Shown piece after piece: positions 1 through 9,471 of a stretch of DNA of 58,985 nt (within the stretch, counting starts at the first letter, position 1; every line of letters begins with the position of its first letter). The translations under genes and the position numbers were made by a program. Under the pieces are notes generated by a model. That model saw only the letters and a program-made list of their open reading frames with translations, was not told where the DNA came from and did no database searches. Source of the stretch: CAWBRT01 sp050015355 (lineage in GTDB: Bacteria; Acidobacteriota; Terriglobia; Terriglobales; Acidobacteriaceae); assembly GCA_050015355.1 (NCBI GenBank), contig JBEKBO010000020.1, positions 1-58,985 of the forward strand, given 5' to 3'.

Positions 1-2
1 CT

Positions 3-98
3 TTTAATTATTTCGACCTGAAGCCGCTGCGGGTCATCTGGGAACCGGCTCATCTAGGAGAGAAATCCGGCTTCACGCCGCTCATGATTCCGCAATAG
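3..98 (+). CDS. C-terminal end of an unidentified protein (partial)
   Basis: An open frame enters from the left edge and ends at a TAG at 96-98, giving 31 residues with a protein-like composition (ends GFTPLMIPQ). Its 5' part lies outside the window, so no start or domain can be judged. The OsmC remnant that follows is on the other strand. No family is recognised; it could also be a chance open frame. Confidence 0.3.
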   Translation, partial: FNYFDLKPLRVIWEPAHLGEKSGFTPLMIPQ

Positions 99-105
99 GC
101 GCCCT

Positions 106-342
106 TCAGAAGCTACGCGATACGCCGACGCGGGATTCGAAACGGATCAGCTTCGACACCAGACGCTTGACCGTGTACGCATTGGCCGCCGGGGACAACT
201 TCTGCTCTTGTTCTGGGGTTAAGTTGCCCTCGAATTGCACTTCGTAACGAAACACCTTTTCGTCGGGGCGGCTGCGATCAATTTCTACCTTGGTGGTCAT
301 ACCGACCACGGCAAAGTTATTGTTGTCCGCATAGGTTCGCAC
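106..342 (-). pseudogene. OsmC/Ohr-like peroxiredoxin, C-terminal remnant
   Basis: The 78 residues resemble the second half of OsmC-family proteins, which reduce organic hydroperoxides with two cysteines: RTYADNNN corresponds to the helix after the first Cys, and LTPEQEQKL to the conserved stretch before the second. The second Cys region, normally CPVHR-like, reads AYTVKR, so that Cys is gone. The first-Cys region lies in another frame just upstream (around 345-400), and lpdA starts at 471, so a full gene of about 140 codons cannot fit. I read it as a decayed, probably inactive fragment. The family call rests on remembered motif similarity only. Confidence 0.45.
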
Positions 343-470
343 GGCAAGTCACCAAGGTCGTCCCCCCCCCAGCAAATTCGGCGCCGAAAACCCGGCATAG
401 TGCCTGACCTGGGAACAAACCATGAAATAGCAAAGGACACACGAACTTCATTGTTCTAGGAAATAAAAAA

Positions 471-1922
<1,452 letters not shown>

Positions 1923-1967
1923 GGCGAGAACAAGAAGAGGTACCATTGCCCCATCCAACACGGTTCG

Positions 1968-3443
1968 TTGGGTGGAGCTGTTACTAATCACTGCGCCGTC
2001 GATTGTGTGCCTCTGCCGCTCGAATGTGCCCACATCGTTTCATACTGCAAAACCCACGACATGTGCGCCGCTAATCTGATAGCGCTGTGCGCCAACTGCC
2101 ACGAGCGGTTTGATCAGGGCAAGTTGGACACCGCATCTTTGCGGGCCTACAAAAAAGATCCGTGCATTCTACGGCGAACGCAAAATCCGCCTGCCGAGGC
2201 CCAAGCGGTACTTATGCAGCACGTGGAAATGTTGATTGCGGAAGAGGTGACGCCACTTCGCAAACGGATTCAGCAACTAGAATCGGCTCTCGGAGCCTAC
2301 ACGAAGAGAGCTGGCAAGGTCGCTGTAAAGTCAATTAAGCCAGCAAACAGCAGCAAGGTAATCGTGGCTCTGCCAGAATCTGCCGCAAAGAAACTAATCG
2401 ATGGCTTCGAACAGGGTGATCCGTTATTACGGGCATTTTTGGATGACATCGACTTGCTTGATGTTCGATTGTTGCCCGATGGCATCACTGTGCCTGATGA
2501 AATTACTAATGCGAGCGCAATTCCTCAAGAACACGCGGGTGATCATTCCACGAGTACTTCATCGGACCTTACTTTTATCACCAATGAAGCGGGAAAGAGT
2601 CTACGCTACCGTTTCGGCGTGTTGCTCGGCAAAGATACCCGCTACTTCGATTGCCTGGGCGGGTATTTCTTCATCAGCGGTTTCTACAAGCTTTATCCAG
2701 CCCTGGAGAACGTCGAAAAGGTTCGTATCCTTGTGGGGCTTCAGACCGACCGGGTCGCATACCAATTGCTGCAAGAAGCAAAGGAAAAGGGCGAACTGCC
2801 GCTTTATTCTCACGCGGAAGCGAAGGAACAGGTTACCGACGACGTTCTCGGTGAGCTTGAAAGGTCTGCGGACAGCCCGAACATCGAAACCGGGGTCCAC
2901 AAGTTCGTAGAATGGCTTCGCTCCGGCAAGCTGGAGATCAAGGCCCATCCGACTGAGAACTTGCACGCGAAGGTCTATATCATGACCTTCGTTGATGGAG
3001 ACAGGGACAAAGGGCGCGTGATCACCGGGTCAAGCAACCTGACCCAGTCGGGGTTACAGGACAATCTTGAGTTCAACGTCGAACTGAAGAGCCGTGCCGA
3101 TTACGACTTCGCCATAGCTAAATTCAACGAACTCTGGGCAGTTGTGGTAGATGTCTCCAAACCTTATGAAGACACCATCGTCAACAAGTCTCCTTACGCC
3201 AGTTTCACGCCTTACGAGCTATACCTTAAGTTCCTGTACGAGTATTTCCGTCACGAGCTGAATCGACCGGCAGAACTGGAGGGCATTTACGTTCCCACTG
3301 GATTCAAGAAGCTGAAGTACCAAAAGGAAGCTGTTCTCAATGCTCGCAAGGTCCTGGACAAATACGGTGGCGTGTTTCTCTCGGATGTTGTCGGTCTGGG
3401 CAAGACATACATGACTGATAGTCTTCCAGTACAGGGCGCGTGA
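1968..3443 (+). pseudogene. HNH / phospholipase D-like / helicase protein, truncated at both ends
   Basis: The 491-residue frame begins abruptly inside an HNH nuclease domain (HCAVDC, then CAHI and LIALCANCHERFD), so the usual N-terminal helix is missing. A middle region of no clear family follows, then a PLD-like nuclease domain with NLHAKVYIM and TGSSNLTQSGL (HxK and SN motifs). A superfamily 2 helicase then begins and stops just after Walker A (VVGLGKTYMT). About 600 residues of helicase are expected after this point. PLD-helicases of this type occur in restriction and phage-defence loci. The start shown is a TTG 45 nt behind lpdA and is probably not native. At the 3' break a recombinase fragment on the other strand begins. 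Confidence 0.7.
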
Positions 3444-3621
3444 CTTCGAGGGGATCTGTAAATCCACGTTTGCTGCACCAATTTAGGAACATATTCAGAC
3501 GTATGCGGCGCACTTTCAACGTATTAGAGGTGTGATGTCGATGCTCGAGGTATTCCAGATGTTCTTCGAGCAGAGCGGGTAACGACGTCCTTGCAGGCGT
3601 ATTAGCTACGCTAGATTTCAT
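3419..3621 (-). pseudogene. Tyrosine recombinase, N-terminal fragment
   Basis: Read on the minus strand from an ATG at 3621, about 66 residues match the N-terminal SAM-like core-binding domain of XerC/XerD-type or RIT-element integrases (LLEEHLEYLEHR, then NTLKVRRIRLNMFLNWC and RPVLEDYQS). The similarity ends where the antisense of the truncated helicase begins, around 3415-3422, so the catalytic domain is lost. This is the scar of a recombination or insertion event that also removed the 3' part of the helicase gene. Identification is from motif recognition only. Confidence 0.5.
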
Positions 3622-3729
3622 TCTGCCATTAATCCACAGACACACGGTGAGAGTAAAAACTTGGCCAGGGGCGGAAATGATGACGGAATAGACGCGTTCA
3701 CTCAGAAGACTGACACGAGGCGGTAATAT

Positions 3730-4332
3730 ATGGTTATGTCCCATGAACGGTTAACCTTCTTTTTTGAACGATTCGTTGCTGGCCTAATTGGGAGATACAG
3801 CGATGCTCAGATCACCAAGCATTTTGGCCTGAGCCCCGAACGGATTGCGGAAATTGCGAGCAAATACAAAATGGATAAATACCGCGAGGCCGTGAAGAGC
3901 GACAGCAACAGACGCGTCAGATCCAGGCAGGAGATGGAAGCGATAAGGGACCAATGGGAAGGATTCGTCGCTAGCCTGATTGGGAAGTACAGCGATGCTC
4001 AGATCGCCAGAGATTTCCACCTGAGCCCTGAACGTATCGCGGAAATTGCCAGCAAATACAAGGCTGAAATCAAATCTCGCAGCAGAAAAAGCAAAAGCAG
4101 GAGCAAAGGCAGGGATGTGGAGATCGACCCCAACAAAACGGTATTTACGCCCAATGAGGTAGCAGCAATGCTCGGATGGTCACGTGATACGGTGATCCGC
4201 CGCTTTTCGCATGAGCCCGGTGTGCGGGTCGACGGCAACATCGAAACGACCAAGGAGCGCAGGCGTTATCGGCAACTGCGGATACCAAAATCCGTGCTCA
4301 ACCGAGTCGTAAATCGAAAAACTGTCAAATAA
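3730..4332 (+). CDS. DNA-binding protein with a duplicated HTH-like module and a C-terminal excisionase-like domain
   Basis: This is a 200-residue protein. A module of about 32 residues occurs twice, at about 17-48 and 81-112: VAGLIGRYSDAQI.. and VASLIGKYSDAQI.., both ending LSPERIAEIASKYK. Each copy looks like a small helix-turn-helix, with LSPERIAEIA as recognition helix. A Lys/Arg/Ser-rich linker follows, then a MerR/excisionase-type winged helix (FTPNEVAAMLGWSRDTVIRRF). The ATG at 3730 has a GAGGCGG site 6-8 nt upstream. The gene converges on the integrase behind it, so it may be the element's directionality factor or regulator; that is inference. I do not recognise a named family for the duplicated module. 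Confidence 0.7.
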   Translation: MVMSHERLTFFFERFVAGLIGRYSDAQITKHFGLSPERIAEIASKYKMDKYREAVKSDSNRRVRSRQEMEAIRDQWEGFVASLIGKYSDAQIARDFHLSPERIAEIASKYKAEIKSRSRKSKSRSKGRDVEIDPNKTVFTPNEVAAMLGWSRDTVIRRFSHEPGVRVDGNIETTKERRRYRQLRIPKSVLNRVVNRKTVK

Positions 4333-4360
4333 CAAAACTGCCGCTTGACCTTCGAAACTA

Positions 4361-5590
4361 CTACGCTTTTGCTGCCTCTGCCTTTTCGTGCCCCCAGTTC
4401 TGATAGGCTGCTTTGACCCGCTCAAACATGCGTCGTGCCCTTGATTCAATCCATGGTAGGTAGTGTCGTTCTGTAATTGATATGGAAGAATGTCCAAGCA
4501 ACGCAGCCACATCCTCAGTTGGGCTGCCCATTTCCAACAACCAAACAGCATATGTATCTCTGAGCATATGGCTGTGTATCCAGATATGTTCGCCATGCTC
4601 ATTCTTGATATCTGCCACTTGATCCAGCGCTACATAAGCCTTCGTGAAGTTCTGTACCGCCTTTCGTATCCCGGCCTCAGTCGCAGCTTTACAAAACAGG
4701 TAGCGGGGATTGTCGTTTGGAGCAGACAATATCTCTTTCGCGATATCGCCTGCCAATGCCGCAAAGACCGGAACGCCCGTTTTGGAGCGGCGGATAAACA
4801 CACGATACCACTTGTCGTTGCCGGGATCTGGCTGGATGCGTTTACGTTCCAATTTGCAGGCATCACGTATGCTAAACCCGGTCCAGCGTTGTAGCAGTAT
4901 CAGCGTGCGCAAGCGTTTTCGCATGTCATCGGTAATGGGTCCGTTGATTTTGATTTTGCTCACCGCCGCCAGTAACTGCTCAAATTGTTTGTCATCCAAT
5001 GCGATCGTGGGCTTACGTTCATCTGCCTTGATTCTGATTTTGCCCATGCCAAGCGCAATATTTCGATCCAGCCAGCCGCGCTGAAGCGCATACTGAAAGA
5101 AGCCCACGACTCGCGACTGCTGCTTTTGGCTGGTGGTTTTACCCAGCTTCCACGTGTCCCGCCACGCCTCAAGATCTGTCAGCTTGATTTCACGCAAAAA
5201 CATAAGGCCGTGGCCGTGGCAATAGCTGAGCAGGTCTTTCGCGAAGGTCTTGCGAATGGTCAGCATGTGACGCGAACCAACACCTTCGGTCTCTTTGCTG
5301 GCGATAAAACGGGTAATGGCATCTTCAACGCTGATGCTCTCCACCTTCACCGGCTCAGGCTGACTTTTGGCAGCTCGCTCGAATGATGCTTCCATTTCAC
5401 GAGCCTTGCGTTCCGCAACTTCATAATCACAGGTATCAGCAGTAGTCCGGTATTCTCTCGAGTTCCTTGACCAGACCAACTGCTTGGGACAATTGCATGT
5501 GATACGATTGCCGTTGCCGTAAAACTTACAGTTGTCACGGTGCCTGCTTTTAACGTTAACTTTCGGAATCACTCTTGCAGTGCGTGGCAT
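4361..5590 (-). CDS. Tyrosine recombinase / phage-type integrase
   Basis: This 409-residue protein is full length for phage-type integrases. It has a Cys/His-containing N-terminal arm-binding region, a central SAM-like domain, and a C-terminal catalytic domain with RWTGFSIRDACKL (first Arg), the box HSHMLRDTYAVWLLE (His and second Arg), LLGHSSI, and the nucleophile Tyr in ITERHYLPW. The residues expected for strand exchange are therefore present. It is the only apparently intact mobility gene in the element lying between lpdA and lipB. No attachment-site direct repeats were identified by eye, and no tRNA target was seen nearby. Confidence 0.9.
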   Translation of the reverse strand: MPRTARVIPKVNVKSRHRDNCKFYGNGNRITCNCPKQLVWSRNSREYRTTADTCDYEVAERKAREMEASFERAAKSQPEPVKVESISVEDAITRFIASKETEGVGSRHMLTIRKTFAKDLLSYCHGHGLMFLREIKLTDLEAWRDTWKLGKTTSQKQQSRVVGFFQYALQRGWLDRNIALGMGKIRIKADERKPTIALDDKQFEQLLAAVSKIKINGPITDDMRKRLRTLILLQRWTGFSIRDACKLERKRIQPDPGNDKWYRVFIRRSKTGVPVFAALAGDIAKEILSAPNDNPRYLFCKAATEAGIRKAVQNFTKAYVALDQVADIKNEHGEHIWIHSHMLRDTYAVWLLEMGSPTEDVAALLGHSSISITERHYLPWIESRARRMFERVKAAYQNWGHEKAEAAKA

Positions 5591-5711
5591 ATCGTTTCAA
5601 TCTGTATACCGGACAATATCCGAACGATTGAGAGTTTATGGCACCGCTATCCAGCGATGTCAATAGCTTAATTATCTTAATCTTGCAGTTGCATCCTGGC
5701 TGAGGTAATAA

Positions 5712-5806
5712 GTCATTCTGAGCGAAGCGAAGGATCTGCTGTTTGCGCGTACTGAAAGCAAAGCAGATCCTTCGGCCGCGCAAAATCGGCGCGACCTCAG
5801 GATGAC
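5712..5806. repeat. REP-like palindromic repeat, family 1
   Basis: A 95-nt element with inverted ends: GTCATTCTGAGCGAAG at the left, CTCAGGATGAC at the right, and inner arms GAAGGATCTGCT and AGCAGATCCTTC. It can fold into a long hairpin. The right edge lies only about 35 nt before the conserved start of LipB. A related element is at 8224-8379. Palindromes of this kind are common between genes in Acidobacteriota. Confidence 0.8.
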
Positions 5807-5841
5807 ACTGGTACGAGTTTTTCCGCAGCCTCCTAGACGCG

Positions 5842-6744
5842 ATTGCTGTCCTCCATCTCGGCGTTGTCGACTACGGCACTGCACTCCGTTTGCAGGAGAC
5901 GCTGGTCGAGCTGCGCAAGCAAGAGCGCGTTCCCAACGTATTGCTGCTGCTTGAGCATCCGCCGGTGATCACCCTTGGACGCAATGCCAAGCCCTCGAAC
6001 ATCGTCGCCTCGCGCGAGTTCCTCGCCGCTAAGGGAGTAGAGGTCTTCGAAATCAATCGCGGCGGCGATGTCACCTTCCATGGTCCTGGGCAACTGGTTG
6101 CCTACCCGATTTTCGACCTGCGGAGTTTCACTCCGAAGCTCGGCGCGGTTGATTACGTCCGCAAACTGGAAGAGGTGCTGATGCGCACCTGCGCGCAATA
6201 TCGAATTGAAACTCAGCGCATCCGAGGCATGACGGGCGTGTGGACCACGGCGCTCGAAGCCGGGTTGCCGCCCGCCTCGGCCACGGAGAGGGAGGCGACG
6301 ATCCAGGCGGGCTTGCCCGGTTCAGGCGAGCGCAAGATCGCCGCCATCGGCGTGCACATTTCACGCGGCGTAACCTCGCACGGCTTTGCCCTCAACGTCA
6401 GCACCGATCTCGAATACTTCAAGCTCATTGTTCCCTGCGGCATCAGCGGCAAGCCGGTGACTTCCATTCAGCTCGAAACGGGCGCGCGCCTGCCCGTGCC
6501 GGAAGTGCTGCCGTTGGTGACCCGCAATTTCGGATTTGTATTCGGCTCGCAGATCCTTTGGCTGGAATCGCTCGACGACCTGCTCGCGAGTGCTCTTGGC
6601 GCTGCCTCGCCGGCTGCACCCGCGCCGGGGTCCCCACCACGCGCCGTAGTTGCGCGGGATGGGGTGGACGCGCCGCAGGACACACCCGCCAAAACGCCCG
6701 AAGAACTCCGGCGACTGCACCAGCAGGACACGCATTTCGCCTGA
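5842..6744 (+). CDS. lipB: Octanoyltransferase LipB
   Basis: Transfers octanoyl from acyl carrier protein to lipoyl domains, the first step in making the cofactor needed by the E2 gene nearby. Seen are LLLLEHPPVITLGR, the signature RGGDVTFHGPGQLVAYP, and the catalytic pair, Lys in GERKIAAIGVHISRG and Cys in IVPCGI. Conserved N-terminal residues (LGVVDYGTALRLQ) extend upstream of the first TTG (5890), so I place the start near 5842, where only a rare ATT is available; the true start is unresolved because a palindromic repeat lies directly upstream. The C-terminus has a Pro/Ala-rich tail of about 50 residues, part of which is encoded by a dispersed repeat (6625-6668). Confidence 0.88.
   Translation: MAVLHLGVVDYGTALRLQETLVELRKQERVPNVLLLLEHPPVITLGRNAKPSNIVASREFLAAKGVEVFEINRGGDVTFHGPGQLVAYPIFDLRSFTPKLGAVDYVRKLEEVLMRTCAQYRIETQRIRGMTGVWTTALEAGLPPASATEREATIQAGLPGSGERKIAAIGVHISRGVTSHGFALNVSTDLEYFKLIVPCGISGKPVTSIQLETGARLPVPEVLPLVTRNFGFVFGSQILWLESLDDLLASALGAASPAAPAPGSPPRAVVARDGVDAPQDTPAKTPEELRRLHQQDTHFA
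6625..6668 (+). repeat. Dispersed GGGGTCCCC-type palindromic repeat inside the lipB tail
   Basis: Begins CCGGGGTCCCC, continues CACGCGCCGTAGTTGCGCG and ends TGGGGTGGA. The outer and inner parts form a hairpin (CCCC..CGCGC with GCGCG..GGGG). A copy that is close to 90% identical by eye lies in an intergenic region at 57358-57400. In lipB it is read through in frame and encodes GSPPRAVVARDGVD. Confidence 0.7.
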
Positions 6745-6936
6745 TCTTCCCCGATTCCACTTTCCATCCCGCAAATGTGATCGGCGGTTTGAAATGGCAG
6801 GCAGCTACCGCTCCGAAACCCTGGCTCCGCAGCGCCATCTCTGTTTTGTGTAAAATCGGCTGTCCTTGGTACGAGGGGCGTTACGGCGGCAACCGTTACG
6901 CTTGCTGTTGCCGAGAGCAGTTTCGCAGGGAGAACC

Positions 6937-8205
6937 ATGGCCGACGAATCCAGCAACTCATCAGCCGGAAAAAAATCGAAATCTCAGGCGGAGCGCCGCG
7001 GCTCTGGTCAGGATGAAGCCGCGTCGTCCATGTTGCGCAGCTACAACCTGCCCGACTACCGCCTGGAGCGCCCGGAGTTCGCGCTGCACATGGAGGCGGC
7101 GGGCGAGCAGGTGCAGTATCGGGTCGACGGGGACCTGACGGCGCCGGCACCGCCGCTACGGGAGTCGAAATATCTCCGGCGCGAGCAGTGCGTCGAGCTC
7201 TACCGCTGGATGCTTCTCAACCGGCGCGTGGAATCCGCTTTGGAGACCCTCTACAAACAGTCCAAAGTCATCGGCAGCGTCTACTTCGGGCTTGGGCAGG
7301 AGGCCTGCTCGTGCGCCTCCGCCTATGCGCTCGCGCCGGAGGACTGGATGGGACCGATGATCCGCAATCAGGGCGCGCTGATGGTGCGCGGGTTTGCGCC
7401 GGCGGACATCATGCGCCAGTACATGGCCAAAGCCGACTCGCCGACCTTTGGACGCGATGCCAGTTCGCATTTTGGCGACATCGTGCGGCGCAATGTGTGC
7501 GCGCCTATTTCCATGCTCGGGGAACTGATCGCCGTGCTGGCCGGTGTCTGTCTTGGCGCGCGCCTGCAGGGCCGCGACATCGCCGCGCTCACCTATATCG
7601 GAGATGGCGGCCAGTCCACGGGCGTCACTTACGAGGGCTTGAACTTGGCCGCCGTGCAGCGCCTCGGGGTGGTTGTGATTGTCGAGAACAACCTCTGGGG
7701 TTACTCCACGCCCTCCGACCGGCAGTTCCGCATCAAGGATCTTGCCGAGCGCTCGATTGCCTACGGCATTCCCGGCGTGATTGTCGATGGAACCGATGCG
7801 TGCCAGGTGTATGACGCCACGCGAGAGGCCTGCGAGCGCGCACGCCGCGGCGAAGGCCCCACGCTCATCGAGGCGAAGATGATGCGCATGAAGGGACACG
7901 CCATACATGATGCCGCTCAGTACGTGCCTCGTCCGCTTTATGAATATTGGTTGAAGCGCGATCCCCTGGCGCGGTTCCGTCAATACCTAGTGGAGCAGAA
8001 ACACTGGCTCACCTCGGACCAACATGAAAAGCTGGCCGCTGAAGTCGACTCGTACGTCGAAAGCGAGCGGACCAAGGCCGAGGCCTCACCCATGCCCAGC
8101 CCGGAAGAGGACGCCAAGCGCCAGGGCGCTTACTGCGAGGGGAACTGCCACACCGTGCAGCCGAAGTACGGAGCGGTGAAGTTCGGGGTGAAGGGGAAAG
8201 CATGA
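6937..8205 (+). CDS. 2-oxoacid dehydrogenase E1 component, alpha subunit (branched-chain type)
   Basis: Forms, with the beta subunit that follows, the thiamine-diphosphate enzyme that decarboxylates 2-oxoacids and reductively acylates lipoyl-E2. Of 422 residues, the first 35 are a Ser/Lys/Gln-rich, probably disordered extension. The cofactor motif runs from IGDGG (about 221-225) to VENNLWGYSTP (about 249-259), the standard GDG...NN pattern, and KMMRMKGHAIHDAAQY is the phosphorylation-loop equivalent. The ATG has an AGGGAG site. Heterotetrameric E1 with this organisation is typical of branched-chain 2-oxoacid dehydrogenase, but pyruvate as substrate is not excluded by sequence. Confidence 0.9.
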   Translation: MADESSNSSAGKKSKSQAERRGSGQDEAASSMLRSYNLPDYRLERPEFALHMEAAGEQVQYRVDGDLTAPAPPLRESKYLRREQCVELYRWMLLNRRVESALETLYKQSKVIGSVYFGLGQEACSCASAYALAPEDWMGPMIRNQGALMVRGFAPADIMRQYMAKADSPTFGRDASSHFGDIVRRNVCAPISMLGELIAVLAGVCLGARLQGRDIAALTYIGDGGQSTGVTYEGLNLAAVQRLGVVVIVENNLWGYSTPSDRQFRIKDLAERSIAYGIPGVIVDGTDACQVYDATREACERARRGEGPTLIEAKMMRMKGHAIHDAAQYVPRPLYEYWLKRDPLARFRQYLVEQKHWLTSDQHEKLAAEVDSYVESERTKAEASPMPSPEEDAKRQGAYCEGNCHTVQPKYGAVKFGVKGKA

Positions 8206-8223
8206 GGTGTTGGGTTTTGCCGT

Positions 8224-8379
8224 GTCATCCTGAGCGAAGTTCGGCAAAGCCGAACGCAGTCGAAGGACCCCTACGATGAGAACAGACAGGCGTTTCCACG
8301 GTGGCTGGATCTGAGCCGAGCGTGGTTTGAGAGTAGTGGTCCTTCGACTCCGCCGCTGCGCGGCTCCGCTCAGGATGAC
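8224..8379. repeat. REP-like palindromic repeat, family 1 (second copy)
   Basis: Bounded by GTCATCCTGAGCGAAG at the left and CTCAGGATGAC at the right, with inner arms CGAAGGACC and GGTCCTTCG, and a further small hairpin GTTCGGCAAAGCCGAAC. It fills most of the E1-alpha/E1-beta spacer, so transcripts across the operon would carry a large hairpin here. Confidence 0.8.
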
Positions 8380-8429
8380 AAATAAGAGGAATACTCAAGT
8401 TTTTAAGTACTCGGCTTCGGTGTAAAAAC

Positions 8430-9404
8430 ATGCCCATGCTTACCTATCTCGAAGCTATCCGCCAGGGAATCCATGAAGAAATGGAGCGCGACTCCTCGGT
8501 CTTCTGCATTGGCGAAGACATTGGCGTTTACGGAGGCGCATTCAGAGTTACCGAAGGCCTGCTCGAGCGCTTTGGCGCGGAGCGGGTGATCGACACGCCG
8601 ATCTCCGAGATGGCTTTCGTCGACGCCGCCTTCGGCGCTGCGCTCACCGGATTGCGCCCGGTGGTCGAGTTCCAGTTCATGGACTTCATCGGTTGCGCCT
8701 TCAATCAGATCGTCAACATGCTGGCCAAGGCGCACTATCGCTGGAACGTCGCCGCGCCTGTGGTGCTGCGCGGGCCGTCCGGCGGCGGCGTGCATGGCGG
8801 CCCTTTTCACTCGCAGAATCCCGAGGCGTTCTTCGCCCACGTGCCGGGATTGAAAGTCGTCTGCCCGGCGACGGCCTATGACGCCAAAGGACTCATCAAG
8901 TCGGCGATCCGGGACAATAATCCAGTCTGCTTTTTCGAACACAAGTTTCTCTACCGCCGGGTGAAGGAGGAACTACCGCCGGAGGACTACCTGGTGCCGA
9001 TCGGCAAGGCGCGGGTGGCGCGGGTGGGCCGTCATATTTCCGTAGTCACCTATGCGGCCATGCTTTACGTCGCGCTCGATGCAGCCGAAATCCTCGCCAA
9101 AGAAGGCATTGAGCTGGAGGTGGTCGATCTGCGCACGTTGTTGCCGCTCGACCGGGAGACCATCGCCGAAACCGTGCGCAAGACCAATCGCGTCATCGTG
9201 CTGCACGAAGATACCCGAACCGGTGGCATTGCCGGTGAGATCGCCGCCTGCATCAATGAAGATGCTTTCGATTATCTCGATGCACCCATCGCGCGAATTG
9301 CCGCGCGTGACACGCCCGTGCCATTTTCGCCGCCGCTCGAGCGCGCCTTCTTGCCGAGCGTGGAAGATGTTGTGCGCGAAGCGCGCCGGCTGAAACTGTA
9401 TTAG
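8430..9404 (+). CDS. 2-oxoacid dehydrogenase E1 component, beta subunit
   Basis: This 324-residue protein has the usual E1-beta length and order: N-terminal pyrimidine-binding domain (VFCIGEDIGVYGGAFRVT, DTPISEMAFVDAAFGAA, VEFQFMDFI, RGPSGGGVHGGPFHSQ), then the transketolase C-terminal domain (VTYAAMLYVALDAAE, VDLRTLLPLDRETI, VLHEDTRTGGIAGEIAA). The glutamate of GEDIG contacts the thiazolium partner. It follows the alpha subunit, with a palindromic repeat in the 224-nt gap. The stretch LYRRVKEELPPEDY resembles branched-chain rather than pyruvate enzymes, supporting a role in Ile/Leu/Val breakdown or branched fatty-acid primer synthesis. Confidence 0.92.
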   Translation: MPMLTYLEAIRQGIHEEMERDSSVFCIGEDIGVYGGAFRVTEGLLERFGAERVIDTPISEMAFVDAAFGAALTGLRPVVEFQFMDFIGCAFNQIVNMLAKAHYRWNVAAPVVLRGPSGGGVHGGPFHSQNPEAFFAHVPGLKVVCPATAYDAKGLIKSAIRDNNPVCFFEHKFLYRRVKEELPPEDYLVPIGKARVARVGRHISVVTYAAMLYVALDAAEILAKEGIELEVVDLRTLLPLDRETIAETVRKTNRVIVLHEDTRTGGIAGEIAACINEDAFDYLDAPIARIAARDTPVPFSPPLERAFLPSVEDVVREARRLKLY

Positions 9405-9471
9405 ACCGGTGTCGTGAAAGGCATATCCCGTAAAGGTTGATGGCTCCGGGATACGCCTATTCCGAGGCCGG
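9405..9471. repeat. Dispersed 65-nt repeat, family 2, copy A
   Basis: Starts ACCGGTGTCGTGAAAGGCAT, continues with AAAGGTTGATGGCTCCGGG and ends ATACGCCTATTCCGAGGCC. Full copies lie at 15361-15424 and, inverted, at 49189-49254. It begins right at the E1-beta stop codon and runs into the 3' end of the next, opposite gene, where it contributes the last codons. Confidence 0.75.
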
